NCBI RefSeq assembly: GCF_002797395.1 | Contig: NZ_KZ454943.1 | Coordinates: 3,509,966 to 3,573,965 of the forward strand | DNA: 64,000 bases | Direction: 5' to 3' | Source: Bacillus solitudinis | Lineage (GTDB): Bacteria > Bacillota > Bacilli > Bacillales > Bacillaceae_D | Shown here: positions 9,001 to 18,922 of the stretch, in pieces | How the letters are laid out: each line of letters opens with the position of its first letter | Numbering within the stretch: the stretch's first letter is position 1 | The notes under the pieces: model-generated | The model's input: only the letters and a program-made list of their open reading frames with translations | Told to the model about the DNA's origin: nothing | Databases searched by the model: none | Position numbers and translations under genes: made by a program

Positions 9001-9034
9001 ATACCCTAAGCCCTGTGGGTCTTAGGGTATTTCT
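9001..9034 (+). terminator. trp attenuator terminator
   Basis: ATACCCTAAG pairs perfectly with CTTAGGGTAT (ten pairs), and an inner CCC/GGG pairing extends the stem; a short T-rich tail follows. It lies 65 bp before trpE and competes with the antiterminator at 8978-9011. Confidence 0.9.
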
Positions 9035-9098
9035 ATACCATTAAACGAATATTGCCTCCTCATTTCATTCATTCCCATTATTAAAGGAGTGATTGTAA

Positions 9099-10625
9099 AT
9101 GAAAGAAACCTCTTTTGCTGCCTTCCAAGCTGCAGCCAAAACGTACAAAACAATTCCTGTTGTCCAACGCTTTTTTGCAGATGGGTTAACACCGATTCAA
9201 ATCGTTCATCAGTTAGGAGATCAAGTCTCTTTTCTTCTTGAAAGTAATGATGATCAATCCGCGTGGTCTCGCTTTTCTTTTATTGGTTTAAATCCAATGT
9301 ATGAATTAGTCGAGGAAAGTGGACGTTATCGCACGTATTCAAGTGAGCGTGAGACAATCGTTGATTCATCTTCTTTCCAAGAAACGTTTAATAAAACGAT
9401 GACGTATCTAGATGTCCAACCAACAGATGCACCGATTCCTTTTAAAGGAGGAGCGGTTGGTTATATGAGCTACGATGCGATCGAATCAATTGAACCTACT
9501 CTTGCTGAAATGGGAGAACGAACGGAACCCCTCTATCAATTCCTATTTTGTCAAACGCTCATTGCCTATAATCATTTAAATAAAGAGTTGACGGTTGTTG
9601 TTCATACTACGATTGATAAGAAGGTTTCGATTGAGGAACAATATAAGGCTGCTGTAACTACGGTTGAATGTGTGACGAGGCTTCTAGAAACACCAACTAA
9701 AGGACTGTTATTAAAGGAGTCTCCGGCTCTCGATGAAGAGGTTTCCTTTGAACATGTCAAATCAAATTACGATAAGCAATCGTTTCTAGACGATGTCTAT
9801 AAAATAAAAGAATATATTAAAGCAGGAGATGTTTTCCAAACTGTCCTTTCTCAACGGTTTGAAATGCCTGTTTCGGCTTCGGCCCTCGAAGTTTATCGGA
9901 TTTTACGAATGGTAAATCCATCCCCTTATCTATTTTATTTGAAATATGACAAGATGGAGGTCGTTGGAAGCTCTCCAGAAAGACTAGTACAAGTACAGGA
10001 CGGCCATGTTGAAATTCATCCAATTGCGGGAACGAGACCACGTGGCAAAAATGAACAAGAGGACCAGCGATTAGCAGATGATTTACTATCAGATGAAAAA
10101 GAACGCGCTGAACATTATATGCTTGTAGACTTAGCAAGGAATGATGTTGGACGAATTGCTGAATACGGTTCTGTAGAAACGCCAACCCTACTATCTATTG
10201 GCTACTTTTCTCACGTCATGCACATCGTTTCAAAAGTAACTGGTCGTTTACGTAAAGGAACGGATCCGTTAGAAGCATTAATGGCATCATTCCCCGCTGG
10301 AACAGTTTCTGGAGCTCCTAAAATTAGAGCGATGGAAATATTACAAGAATTAGAGCCAACAAAGCGTGGTTTATATGCAGGTGGAATAGGCTACTTGGGC
10401 TATGATGGCAATATTGACTCGTGTATTGCGATACGGACAATGACTATTAAAAATAATACAGCCTATATTCAAGCTGGGGCAGGAGTCGTTGCAGATTCAG
10501 TTCCAGAAAATGAATATGAAGAAACGAGAAACAAGGCAAAGGCTTTAATCCGTGCCGTTCAAGTGGCGGAAAAGATGTTTGGTGAAAAGGAGGAAAAGTC
10601 CGATGCTGAAGCAACAATTAATTGA
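9099..10625 (+). CDS. trpE: Anthranilate synthase component I
   Basis: A 508-aa enzyme converting chorismate and ammonia to anthranilate. The chorismate-binding half carries IKAGDVFQTVLSQRF, IHPIAGTRPRG, DEKERAEHYMLVDLARND and FPAGTVSGAPKIRAMEI. The ATG at 9099 has AAAGGAGTG upstream. Translation and transcription should be set by the TRAP leader in front. No trpG follows; the glutamine amidotransferase is presumably shared with folate synthesis (PabA) and encoded elsewhere, as in B. subtilis. Confidence 0.97.
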   Translation: MKETSFAAFQAAAKTYKTIPVVQRFFADGLTPIQIVHQLGDQVSFLLESNDDQSAWSRFSFIGLNPMYELVEESGRYRTYSSERETIVDSSSFQETFNKTMTYLDVQPTDAPIPFKGGAVGYMSYDAIESIEPTLAEMGERTEPLYQFLFCQTLIAYNHLNKELTVVVHTTIDKKVSIEEQYKAAVTTVECVTRLLETPTKGLLLKESPALDEEVSFEHVKSNYDKQSFLDDVYKIKEYIKAGDVFQTVLSQRFEMPVSASALEVYRILRMVNPSPYLFYLKYDKMEVVGSSPERLVQVQDGHVEIHPIAGTRPRGKNEQEDQRLADDLLSDEKERAEHYMLVDLARNDVGRIAEYGSVETPTLLSIGYFSHVMHIVSKVTGRLRKGTDPLEALMASFPAGTVSGAPKIRAMEILQELEPTKRGLYAGGIGYLGYDGNIDSCIAIRTMTIKNNTAYIQAGAGVVADSVPENEYEETRNKAKALIRAVQVAEKMFGEKEEKSDAEATIN

Positions 10626-11619
10626 GTGCATTGAAGGGAAGACCTTATCCGAAAGCGAAGCAGAGCAAGTTATGAATGAAATCATGATTGGCCAAGCAAC
10701 GCCTAGTCAGATTGCTAGTTTGTTAACAATGATGCGATTACGTGGGGAAACGGTTGACGAAATCACTGGCTTTGCAAAAGCTATGCGACAGCACTCTATT
10801 AGTATTCCTCATCAATTGGAAGGGGTCGTTGATACGTGCGGAACTGGCGGAGACGACCTCCGTACATTTAATATTTCGACGACTGTGGCAATTACATTAT
10901 CTGCAATCGGAGTAAAAGTAGCAAAGCATGGAAACCGGGCAGTATCTTCAAAAAGTGGAAGCGCTGATGCGTTGGAGAAACTTAGAATTGAGATTCAAAG
11001 CTCTCCTGAAGAGGCAGCCGAAGTGTTATTAGAAAAGAATCTTTGTTTTCTATTTGCACCGCTTTATCATCAATCTATGAAACATGCGGTTGTGCCACGG
11101 AAAGAAATAGGTTTTCGTACCATTTTCAATTTACTAGGGCCTCTCACAAATCCTGCAAGAGCGAGTCACCAAGTTATTGGTGTGTACAATAAAGAGCATG
11201 CAGGGAAAATGGCAGAATCTCTTGCACGTCTTGGTACTTTGCATACGTTGTTTGTAACAGGTGGAGAAGGACTGGATGAATGTTCGATTACTTCACCGAC
11301 GAACGTCGTTGAGGTGAGAGGAAAAGACATTACTCAGTACACAATTAATCCTTTGGATGTTGGGTTGCGTTACGGTTCATTAGAAGATATTCAAGTTGAT
11401 ACACCTGAGGAGAGTGCTGAATTAATTCAACTCGTCCTTCAAGGTAAGGCAAATGAGTCAGCGCAGTCTATTGTGGCGTTTAATGCTGGTGCTACTCTTT
11501 ATGCAGCGGATAAAGTAACATCGATTAAGGAAGGTGTGTCACAAGTAGTGGCTGCCCTTAAAAGTGGAATAGTATACGAACATTTTCTATCATTGCAAAC
11601 GAGTAAGGAGGTTAGGTAA
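10603..11619 (+). CDS. trpD: Anthranilate phosphoribosyltransferase
   Basis: A 338-aa enzyme joining anthranilate to phosphoribosyl pyrophosphate. The PRPP-binding loop is VDTCGTGGDDLRTFNIST near residue 76, and KHGNRAVSSKSGSADALE follows. The ATG at 10603 lies inside the end of trpE (23-base overlap) after GGAGGAAAAG. The length matches B. subtilis TrpD. The overlap indicates translational coupling. Confidence 0.97.
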   Translation: MLKQQLIECIEGKTLSESEAEQVMNEIMIGQATPSQIASLLTMMRLRGETVDEITGFAKAMRQHSISIPHQLEGVVDTCGTGGDDLRTFNISTTVAITLSAIGVKVAKHGNRAVSSKSGSADALEKLRIEIQSSPEEAAEVLLEKNLCFLFAPLYHQSMKHAVVPRKEIGFRTIFNLLGPLTNPARASHQVIGVYNKEHAGKMAESLARLGTLHTLFVTGGEGLDECSITSPTNVVEVRGKDITQYTINPLDVGLRYGSLEDIQVDTPEESAELIQLVLQGKANESAQSIVAFNAGATLYAADKVTSIKEGVSQVVAALKSGIVYEHFLSLQTSKEVR

Positions 11620-12393
11620 ATGTTAAATAAAATCCTTGAGACAAAAAGAAAAGAAATTGAAGCATTACAGCTCCCAGAGGCAATTGAGGCTACTCATTAT
11701 TCATTGTATGAGGCTCTTAAGCATAGTAAGCGTTCAGTTGGTTTAATAGCAGAAGTGAAAAAAGCTTCCCCTTCCAAAGGAGTGATTTGCGAAGACTTTC
11801 ATCCAACGGAAATTGCAAAAGGTTATGAGCAAGGCGGAGCTGATGCGATTTCTGTCTTAACCGATGTTGATTATTTCCAAGGACATCGGGAGTATCTAAT
11901 GGCAGTGAAGCAAACTGTGAGTATTCCAATTTTACGTAAAGACTTTATTATTGATGAACAGCAAATTGAGGAAAGTGTTCGTATTGGTGCTGATGCGATT
12001 TTGTTAATCGTCGGGACAGTGCCTATAACACGTTTAAAGAAACTTTATGAAATTGCTTACGCAAAAGGATTAGAGTGTTTAGTAGAAGTTCATGCGATTG
12101 AAGAATTACGAGAATTACTAGATACGTTCACGCCGAAAATAATCGGTGTAAACAACCGGAATTTAAAAACATTTGAAACCTCGCTTGAACAAACTAAGAT
12201 CATGAGTAAGCTTATCCCTGAGGGAAGTTTGTTTGTAAGTGAAAGTGGAATTCATAACCGGTCAGATATTGATTATGTTAAGGATCAAGGCGCTGCTGGA
12301 ATTCTTGTTGGAGAAGCATTAATGAGGGCGGAATCTCCGCAAATTGGGATTGATAGTCTGTTTGGAGGAGAGAATGTTGCGACCACTTCTTAA
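11620..12393 (+). CDS. trpC: Indole-3-glycerol phosphate synthase
   Basis: A 257-aa TIM-barrel enzyme closing the indole ring. Motifs are IAEVKKASPSKGVI (catalytic Lys in AEVKKASPSKG), LRKDFIIDEQQI, and GVNNRNLKTFE and FVSESGI near the end. The ATG at 11620 follows the trpD stop without a gap. It overlaps trpF by 20 bases. Confidence 0.97.
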   Translation: MLNKILETKRKEIEALQLPEAIEATHYSLYEALKHSKRSVGLIAEVKKASPSKGVICEDFHPTEIAKGYEQGGADAISVLTDVDYFQGHREYLMAVKQTVSIPILRKDFIIDEQQIEESVRIGADAILLIVGTVPITRLKKLYEIAYAKGLECLVEVHAIEELRELLDTFTPKIIGVNNRNLKTFETSLEQTKIMSKLIPEGSLFVSESGIHNRSDIDYVKDQGAAGILVGEALMRAESPQIGIDSLFGGENVATTS

Positions 12394-13030
12394 ACTTTGT
12401 GGCAATCATTCTGAGGGTGACGTCCACGTTTCTTCAGCTAGTGGTGCAGAGTATCTTGGGTTCGTGTTTGCCAAGAGTAAGCGCCAAGTGAACAACGAGC
12501 AGTTGAGAAATTGGCTTGAGAAAGCTGATACACATGGTAAAAAAATCGTCGCTCTTTTTGTGAACGCTGATGAAGAAACAATAAAAAATGAGATTAAAGG
12601 TCTACCAATAGATATCATTCAATGTCATGGAACGGAATCAGTAGAGCTCGTTCAATCAATCAAAGAGAATACAAAGCTTCCCGTTTGGAAAGTTATTCAC
12701 CATCAGGAAAATGCACTCGAAACGATGCGTACCTTTCAACATACCGCAGACGGTTACGTTGTTGACTGTAAAGCGGATGGCAAATGGGGAGGGACCGGAA
12801 AAGCTTTTGATTGGTCCTACGTTCCTGTTTACGTTGAGGAAGGGAAACGCCAACAAGTACCAGTCTTCATTGCTGGTGGCGTGAAGCCTGAGAACGTGAG
12901 TGAACTGTTGGCTTTTAAACCAGATGGCATTGATCTATCAAGTGGTATTGAACTAAAAGGTTACAAGTCGGCAAGTTTAATTAGAAACCTAGAGGAAAGG
13001 ATGATGGAGAGTGGCAGCAACTTATCCTGA
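12374..13030 (+). CDS. trpF: Phosphoribosylanthranilate isomerase
   Basis: A 218-aa TIM-barrel isomerase, the step between TrpD and Trp[14 protein letters not shown] at the N-terminus has the catalytic Cys, [21 protein letters not shown] contains the catalytic Asp, and [11 protein letters not shown] binds phosphate. The ATG at 12374 follows GGAGGAG; a TTG 30 bases upstream lies before this site. Overlaps on both sides (trpC and trpB) point to coupled translation. Confidence 0.95.
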   Translation: MLRPLLKLCGNHSEGDVHVSSASGAEYLGFVFAKSKRQVNNEQLRNWLEKADTHGKKIVALFVNADEETIKNEIKGLPIDIIQCHGTESVELVQSIKENTKLPVWKVIHHQENALETMRTFQHTADGYVVDCKADGKWGGTGKAFDWSYVPVYVEEGKRQQVPVFIAGGVKPENVSELLAFKPDGIDLSSGIELKGYKSASLIRNLEERMMESGSNLS

Positions 13031-14213
13031 TAAAAGAGGACGCTTTGGAGAATTTGGTGGAAAATACATCCCAGAGACGTTAATGAGTGTGATTGAAGAA
13101 CTTGAACAAGCGTTAGATGAAGCGATGGCTGACGAAGCATTTATTGCAGAATACCATGAACATTTACGTGAATATGCAGGGCGCCCAACAGCGTTAACCT
13201 ATGCTAAAAACATCTCTGAAAAAATAGGCGGGGCTAAGATTTATTTAAAACGTGAGGATCTTCTCCATACTGGGGCGCATAAGCTTAATAATGCAATGGG
13301 TCAGGCTTTACTTGCAAAGAGAATGGGAAAAAATAAAATTATTGCTGAAACTGGTGCAGGACAGCATGGGGTTGCATCTGCTACGATTGCTGCTCGTTTT
13401 GGATTAGAGTGTAAAGTGTTTATGGGTGTGGAAGATATGGAGCGTCAAGCTTTAAACGTCTATCGAATGGAACTATTGGGAGCAGAGGTCGTTCCTGCTG
13501 AATCAGGCAGTAGAACATTAAAAGATGCGACGAACGAGGCGATCCGTTATTGGGTAGCAAATGCAGAAGATACGTTTTATTTGATCGGTTCCGTTGTGGG
13601 GATGCATCCTTACCCAAAAATGGTTCGTGATTTCCAACGAATTATCGGTGATGAATCGAGAAGACAGCTTTTAGAAGTTGAAGGAAAGCTACCAGATGAA
13701 GTTATTGCTTGTGTAGGTGGTGGCAGTAACGCAATTGGAACGTTCTATCCGTTTTTGAATGATGATGTTCGAATGATTGGTGTTGAGGCGGGGGGACTTG
13801 GTATAGATACCGAGAAACATGCTGCGACGATAACCAAAGGGAGAAAAGGTGTCATTCATGGTTCATTAACGTATTTAATTCAAGACGAGGCAGGGCAAAT
13901 TATCGAGCCTTACTCAATTTCGGCAGGACTTGACTACCCGGGTGTTGGTCCGGAGCATGCTTATCTTGCAAGCAGTGGACGTGTTCAATACGAATCTGTA
14001 ACCGACAAGGAAGCACTTGATGCACTTAAGCTTCTCTCTGTAACAGAAGGTATTATCCCAGCAATTGAATCAGCCCATGCGTTAGCTAAGGCGTTCGAGC
14101 GTGCGGAGCAGCTAACACCGAGTGAGACCCTCCTTGTTTGCTTGTCAGGAAGAGGAGATAAAGATATGCATACACTTATGAAACATTTTAGAGGTGAAGC
14201 CAATGGGGATTAA
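13011..14213 (+). CDS. trpB: Tryptophan synthase beta chain
   Basis: A 400-aa PLP enzyme joining indole and serine. The PLP lysine is in [16 protein letters not shown] near residue 90, [15 protein letters not shown] follows, and the phosphate loop is [11 protein letters not shown] start at 13011 inside the trpF end; GAGGAAAGG ten bases upstream serves as ribosome site and the sequence after it ([17 protein letters not shown]) is the expected N-terminus. It acts in complex with TrpA. Confidence 0.97.
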   Translation: MAATYPDKRGRFGEFGGKYIPETLMSVIEELEQALDEAMADEAFIAEYHEHLREYAGRPTALTYAKNISEKIGGAKIYLKREDLLHTGAHKLNNAMGQALLAKRMGKNKIIAETGAGQHGVASATIAARFGLECKVFMGVEDMERQALNVYRMELLGAEVVPAESGSRTLKDATNEAIRYWVANAEDTFYLIGSVVGMHPYPKMVRDFQRIIGDESRRQLLEVEGKLPDEVIACVGGGSNAIGTFYPFLNDDVRMIGVEAGGLGIDTEKHAATITKGRKGVIHGSLTYLIQDEAGQIIEPYSISAGLDYPGVGPEHAYLASSGRVQYESVTDKEALDALKLLSVTEGIIPAIESAHALAKAFERAEQLTPSETLLVCLSGRGDKDMHTLMKHFRGEANGD

Positions 14214-15006
14214 TCGAATGAAGGAAGCAACGTCAAAAGGAGAATCTTTGTTTATACCATTTATCACGGCAGGGGACCCAACTGCAGACGTGACCGTTGA
14301 TATTGCTCTAACACTTCAAGAAGCTGGGGCAAGTATTTTAGAGCTAGGAATCCCGTATTCTGACCCTCTTGCAGATGGACCAACAATACAAGCCGCCTCT
14401 AAACGAGCACTCTCGAAAGGGATGACACTTGAACGAGCACTTCATCTCGTACCGAAAATGCGTGAGCGTGGATTAACAATTCCGGTAGTCATTTTCACTT
14501 ATTATAATCCGTTATTGCAATATGGCGAAGAACGTTTTACGGCACAGGCAGAAGAGCTTGGGATTGATGGTATTCTTGTGCCAGACTTACCGTTTGAGGA
14601 AAGTGAAGAATTGTCTGCATTATGTGCAAGACATCAATTATCATTAATTTCTCTTGTAGCACCAACATCAAAGCAGCGCATTATTAAAATTGCTGAAAAA
14701 GCGCAAGGATTTCTTTATTGTGTTTCTTCTTTAGGTGTAACGGGGGCGCGTTCTCAGCTCGATCCTCGTGTCTATGATTTCTTGAAAACAGTTCGAGAAG
14801 CTAGTCATGTTCCAATTGCCGTTGGATTTGGAATATCGTCGAATGACCAAGTGCAAGTGATGAAGGAACATGCCGATGGAGTGGTTGTTGGAAGTGCTCT
14901 TGTCTCGACAATTGGAAGCTTACAAGAGAAATTAACAAAGGAAGAAACGAAGGAAGAAGCGTTAGGACAAATAAAAACATTTGTCAGCTCGTTGATTTCA
15001 TCGTAA
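14203..15006 (+). CDS. trpA: Tryptophan synthase alpha chain
   Basis: A 267-aa TIM-barrel lyase releasing indole from indole-3-glycerol phosphate and channelling it to TrpB. Motifs are [29 protein letters not shown] (catalytic Glu and Asp), [11 protein letters not shown] and [10 protein letters not shown]. The ATG at 14203 has GAGGTGAAG upstream and overlaps the trpB end by 11 bases; the GTG at 14194 falls inside that site. Confidence 0.96.
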   Translation: MGINRMKEATSKGESLFIPFITAGDPTADVTVDIALTLQEAGASILELGIPYSDPLADGPTIQAASKRALSKGMTLERALHLVPKMRERGLTIPVVIFTYYNPLLQYGEERFTAQAEELGIDGILVPDLPFEESEELSALCARHQLSLISLVAPTSKQRIIKIAEKAQGFLYCVSSLGVTGARSQLDPRVYDFLKTVREASHVPIAVGFGISSNDQVQVMKEHADGVVVGSALVSTIGSLQEKLTKEETKEEALGQIKTFVSSLISS

Positions 15007-15045
15007 CATAGAAGCAGGATACTTTCACAAGATGAGGTGCTAAAG

Positions 15046-16149
15046 ATGCAAGCAAAGCCACAATTAAAAGGTCTTCCTTCCTATAAACCGGGAAAGCCAA
15101 TTGAAGAAGTAAAGAAAGAATTTGGTTTAACGAAGGTTGTGAAGCTCGCTTCAAATGAAAACCCATTCGGAGCGTCGCCAAAAGTTGCAGAAGCGATTCG
15201 AAAGGCAGCTAGTCATACAGCCGTTTATCCGGATGGTTATGCTGCAGTATTGCGTGAAAAAGTAGCTGGGAAATTCGGTGTTGCTGAAAATCAACTAGTT
15301 TTTGGGAACGGATCAGACGAAGTCATTCAATTCTTATGTCGTGCTTTTCTATCACCAGATACTAATACCGTTACAGCCGACCCGACTTTTTCTCAATATA
15401 AATTAAATGCTACGATTGAAGGTGCAGAAGTTCGAGAGGTTCCCTCCAAGGACGGGGTGCATGATTTGGAGGCCATGTTAGAGGCGATCGACGAAAACAC
15501 ACGAATTATTTGGGTGTGTAATCCAAATAATCCCTCAGGTACATATGTGAGCGAAGAGGCTTTTCTTCGTTTTATAGAAAGGGTACCTAAACATGTCCTA
15601 GTTGTCTCGGATGAAGCATATCTAGAATATGTAACAGCCGAGGATTATCCTAAGACATTACCATTACTAAAAAAATATGATAATTTAATGATTTTACGTA
15701 CATTTTCAAAAGCTTATGGATTAGCTGCTCTTCGCGTTGGATTTGGAATAGCGAATCCGAGATTGATATCCATTCTTGATCCAGTGCGTCCACCTTTCAA
15801 TAACACAACCTTTGCTCATCTTGGGGCCATTGCTGCTTTGGAAGATGATGCGTTTATTGAAGAGTGTGTTGAAAAGAACAATAGTGGTATGAAGCAATTT
15901 GAAGCATTTTGTAAAAAGAATGACTTATATTTTTATCCATCACAAACAAACTTTGTGTTAATTGATTTCAAACGTTCCGGAAATGAAGTTTTTGACTACT
16001 TATTAGAGCGTGGATTTATTATCCGTTCAGGTGAAGCATTAGGATTTCCAACATGTGCGCGAATCACAATTGGAAGTGAGGAGCAAAACGATGAGCTCTT
16101 TGGCATACTAGAAAAGTTCCTAGCTGCAAAGCCGGTTCAGCAAGGATAA
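15046..16149 (+). CDS. hisC: Histidinol-phosphate aminotransferase
   Basis: A 367-aa class II PLP aminotransferase. LASNENPFGASPKV at the N-terminus, CNPNNPSGTYVS, and the PLP lysine in RTFSKAYGLAALRVG near residue 225 identify it. In B. subtilis the gene in this position serves histidine synthesis and also transaminates prephenate-derived aromatic precursors, which explains its place in the trp cluster. The ATG at 15046 follows GAGGTG. It ends in a strong terminator. Confidence 0.94.
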   Translation: MQAKPQLKGLPSYKPGKPIEEVKKEFGLTKVVKLASNENPFGASPKVAEAIRKAASHTAVYPDGYAAVLREKVAGKFGVAENQLVFGNGSDEVIQFLCRAFLSPDTNTVTADPTFSQYKLNATIEGAEVREVPSKDGVHDLEAMLEAIDENTRIIWVCNPNNPSGTYVSEEAFLRFIERVPKHVLVVSDEAYLEYVTAEDYPKTLPLLKKYDNLMILRTFSKAYGLAALRVGFGIANPRLISILDPVRPPFNNTTFAHLGAIAALEDDAFIEECVEKNNSGMKQFEAFCKKNDLYFYPSQTNFVLIDFKRSGNEVFDYLLERGFIIRSGEALGFPTCARITIGSEEQNDELFGILEKFLAAKPVQQG

Positions 16150-16156
16150 GCTGTTG

Positions 16157-16191
16157 AAACCGTCTTTCATCTAAGTGAAGGACGGTTTTTA
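16157..16191 (+). terminator. Terminator after hisC
   Basis: AAACCGTCTTTCA pairs with TGAAGGACGGTTT (13 pairs, one G-U) around a six-base loop, followed by T. It may partly separate trp-hisC from tyrA-aroA. Confidence 0.85.
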
Positions 16192-16216
16192 AGATATGAG
16201 AGGGAAGGAGAACAGC

Positions 16217-17314
16217 ATGAAGCGGACCGCATTTATAATTGGTCTCGGATTAATTGGTGGCTCGATTGCTTTGGCAATCAAAAGAGAGCATGATGTTACG
16301 ATTCGGGGTTATGATATTCAAGTCGAACAAGTGAAAATTGCACAATCTTTAAAGGTTATTGATGAAGTGGCTGTCTCGATTGAAGAAGGAGTGCGAGATG
16401 CTGATCTAATCATTTTGGCAACTCCAGTAACAAAAACAGAGCAATTGCTTTATGAAATTTCCACCTTTAAATTGAAACTCGGCGCAATTATTACTGATGT
16501 CGGCAGTACGAAGCAACGAATCTTTGAACAGTCCCGATTTTTAAAAGAAAAAGGGGTCACGTTTATTGGTGGTCACCCGATGGCGGGCTCACATAAAAGT
16601 GGAGTACAAGCTGCAAGAGCCCATTTATTTGAAAATGCCTTCTATATTTTGACGCCAGAAGGAGACGCTGATGCACGTTCAGTTATCCAGTTGCAAAATT
16701 GGTTGAAAGGCACAAAAGCTACGTTTATTGAATTAAAGCCAGAAGAACATGATCAAATAGCAGGTGCAATTAGTCATTTCCCTCATATAATTGCGGCTAG
16801 TCTCGTTCATCAGGTTTCTAAAATGGAAAAAACAAATCCGTTAGTTTCACGCTTAGCAGCAGGGGGATTCCGCGATATAACAAGGATTGCTTCAAGTAGT
16901 CCAATGATGTGGCGTGATATCTTAATTCATAACAAGGATAGTTTATTAAGCCTTCTGGAAGCATGGACGTCTGAGATGGATAAAATCAAAATGATGATTG
17001 AAGAAGAGAACGCAGACAATATATATACATATTTTAAGGAAGCAAAAACGTTCCGTGACCGTTTACCTACGCGTGAAAAAGGAGCCATTCCTGCTTTTTA
17101 TGATTTATTTGTGGATGTTCCTGACCACCCCGGTGTCATTTCAGATGTGACGAGTATTTTAGCAGATAATCAAATTAGTTTAACGAATATTCGAATTCTT
17201 GAAACACGGGAAGATATTATGGGAGTGTTAAGGCTAAGTTTTCGTTCAGAGGAAGACCGCGAGCAAGCAAAGCTACAATTGCAATCAAATATGTATGAAA
17301 CCCATATAATGTAG
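16217..17314 (+). CDS. tyrA: Prephenate dehydrogenase
   Basis: A 365-aa NAD-dependent enzyme turning prephenate into 4-hydroxyphenylpyruvate for tyrosine. The Rossmann motif GLGLIGGSIALAIK is at the N-terminus; GGHPMAGSHKSG is the conserved prephenate-binding region. Residues from about 295 to the end form an ACT domain (DVPDHPGVISDVTSIL), the usual site of feedback control. ATG 16217 follows AAGGAG. Confidence 0.95.
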   Translation: MKRTAFIIGLGLIGGSIALAIKREHDVTIRGYDIQVEQVKIAQSLKVIDEVAVSIEEGVRDADLIILATPVTKTEQLLYEISTFKLKLGAIITDVGSTKQRIFEQSRFLKEKGVTFIGGHPMAGSHKSGVQAARAHLFENAFYILTPEGDADARSVIQLQNWLKGTKATFIELKPEEHDQIAGAISHFPHIIAASLVHQVSKMEKTNPLVSRLAAGGFRDITRIASSSPMMWRDILIHNKDSLLSLLEAWTSEMDKIKMMIEEENADNIYTYFKEAKTFRDRLPTREKGAIPAFYDLFVDVPDHPGVISDVTSILADNQISLTNIRILETREDIMGVLRLSFRSEEDREQAKLQLQSNMYETHIM

Positions 17315-17323
17315 GAGGAGCCC

Positions 17324-18613
17324 ATGACAGTAAATAGTGTAAAAAAAGTAAAAAGTTTAAATGGTACGATTCGAGTACCAGGCGATAAATCCATTTCTCA
17401 TCGTGCGGTAATGTTTGGAGCGATTGCTGAAGGTACAACGACAGTAGAAGGTTTCTTACCTGGAGAAGACTGCCTTAGTACAATAGCTTGTTTTCAAAAA
17501 TTAGGCGTTAACATCGAGCAAGACGGGGAACGTGTTACCATTGAAGGTAAAGGGTGGGAAGGACTTGAGGAACCTAGCGACATTCTAGATGTGGGGAATT
17601 CTGGTACGACAACAAGATTGATGCTGGGAATTTTAGCGACAAGACCGTTTCATTCGGTTGTTATCGGAGACGATTCAATCGCAAAACGTCCAATGGCACG
17701 AGTGACCAATCCCCTGCGTAAAATGGGTGCTGAAATTGATGGACGAAATGAAGGGAATTTTACCCCACTTTCTATTCGTGGTGGTCAAACGAAGGGAATA
17801 ACCTATCAGTCCAAGGTTGCTAGTGCGCAAGTGAAGTCATGTTTGCTTTTAGCTGGGCTTCAAAGCGAAGGCACAACCTCGGTAACGGAACCTGCTTTAT
17901 CAAGAGATCATACAGAGAGAATGCTTGAGGCATATGGTGTTACGGTTACACGTGAGGGTCTAACCGTATCAGTCGAAGGTGGGCAAGCATTAAAGGCACA
18001 GCATATCGTTGTCCCAGGTGACGTATCATCTGCCGCATTTTTCCTAGTTGCGGGAGCAATTGTTCCAAATAGCGAAATTACATTACAAGGAGTTGGATTA
18101 AACCCAACCCGTTCCGGCATAATTGATGTACTAAAGTTAATGGGGGCATCTCTTAAATTAACAAATGAAACAATGGTTGGTGGGGAACCGATTGCCGATG
18201 TGACGATAAAGACATCTGAGCTTCACGGAATTGAAATAAGTGGTGATTTGATTCCTAGATTAATTGATGAAATTCCAGTCATAGCCGTATTAGCTTCTCA
18301 AGCAAACGGAACGACAATCATTAAAGATGCAGAAGAGCTTAAAGTTAAAGAGACAAACCGCATTGATACCGTTGTAAGTGAATTAACAAAATTAGGTGTC
18401 TCCATTCAGGCAACGGAGGATGGTATGATTATTAATGGCGGTGCTTTGTTAAAAGGAGCAACAGTTAATAGTTACGGAGACCATCGGATCGGGATGGCTA
18501 TGGCAATAGCTGGCCTCATTGCAGAAGGGGATGTGACAATTGAGCGAAGTGATGCTATTGCAGTCTCCTACCCGAGCTTTTTTGAACATATCTCTTTACT
18601 AGAAGAAAAATAA
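17324..18613 (+). CDS. aroA: 5-Enolpyruvylshikimate-3-phosphate synthase
   Basis: A 429-aa enzyme adding enolpyruvate to shikimate-3-phosphate (called AroE in B. subtilis). Motifs are [35 protein letters not shown] and [14 protein letters not shown]. The glycine in GNSGTTTR is the common form of the glyphosate-sensitive loop region. The ATG at 17324 follows TAGGAGGAG. It is the last gene of the aromatic supraoperon. Confidence 0.96.
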   Translation: MTVNSVKKVKSLNGTIRVPGDKSISHRAVMFGAIAEGTTTVEGFLPGEDCLSTIACFQKLGVNIEQDGERVTIEGKGWEGLEEPSDILDVGNSGTTTRLMLGILATRPFHSVVIGDDSIAKRPMARVTNPLRKMGAEIDGRNEGNFTPLSIRGGQTKGITYQSKVASAQVKSCLLLAGLQSEGTTSVTEPALSRDHTERMLEAYGVTVTREGLTVSVEGGQALKAQHIVVPGDVSSAAFFLVAGAIVPNSEITLQGVGLNPTRSGIIDVLKLMGASLKLTNETMVGGEPIADVTIKTSELHGIEISGDLIPRLIDEIPVIAVLASQANGTTIIKDAEELKVKETNRIDTVVSELTKLGVSIQATEDGMIINGGALLKGATVNSYGDHRIGMAMAIAGLIAEGDVTIERSDAIAVSYPSFFEHISLLEEK

Positions 18614-18619
18614 ATATTG

Positions 18620-18670
18620 AAAAGGTTGTCTCAAAAGGTGGAAATAACCCTTTAAAGGCAACCTTTTTTG
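18620..18670 (+). terminator. Terminator after aroA
   Basis: AAAAGGTTG pairs with CAACCTTTT around a branched interior (AAAGG/CCTTT), followed by further T. It faces the reverse-strand RNA candidate at 18692. Confidence 0.75.
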
Positions 18671-18691
18671 GTGAGAATATGTGGATAGTGC

Positions 18692-18793
18692 AAAAAAAAG
18701 ACCTCAAATCAAAAACGAAAGCGTTTTCAATCTGAGGTTTAGCTAAATAGCTACATGTAGTATGGATAGGAGTGGAGAGAAACCATACGCTAC
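18692..18793 (-). ncRNA. Candidate small RNA with anti-SD loop
   Basis: Reading the reverse strand: a promoter TTGACT-N16-TATAAT (18825 to 18798) is followed from about 18793 by a hairpin whose arms are GTAG..TATGG and CCATA..CTAC on the forward strand. Its 17-nt loop (18782-18766) reads as pyrimidine-rich RNA with CUCUCC and ACUCCU. A second hairpin (18738-18701) ends in eight U (18699-18692). Promoter, structured body and terminator give a free-standing RNA of about 100 nt without an open reading frame. The loop could pair with Shine-Dalgarno sites. I do not recognise the family; relations to FsrA, RoxS or CsfG were not testable. Confidence 0.7.
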
Positions 18794-18797
18794 TTTT

Positions 18798-18825
18798 ATT
18801 ATAGCCAAACTATTAAAAAAGTCAA
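18798..18825 (-). promoter_or_regulatory. Promoter of the small RNA
   Basis: On the reverse strand TTGACT (18825-18820), 16-bp spacer, TATAAT (18803-18798). No protein gene lies downstream in this direction before the terminator. Confidence 0.7.
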
Positions 18826-18922
18826 TAAATTAGCGAAAGAAAATGAATGAATTTTCAGAAGTTTGTTCTCTTTTTCTTATAGTGGTCATAGCTTGTCTAT
18901 AAAGACTGAAGGAGGATAAGCC

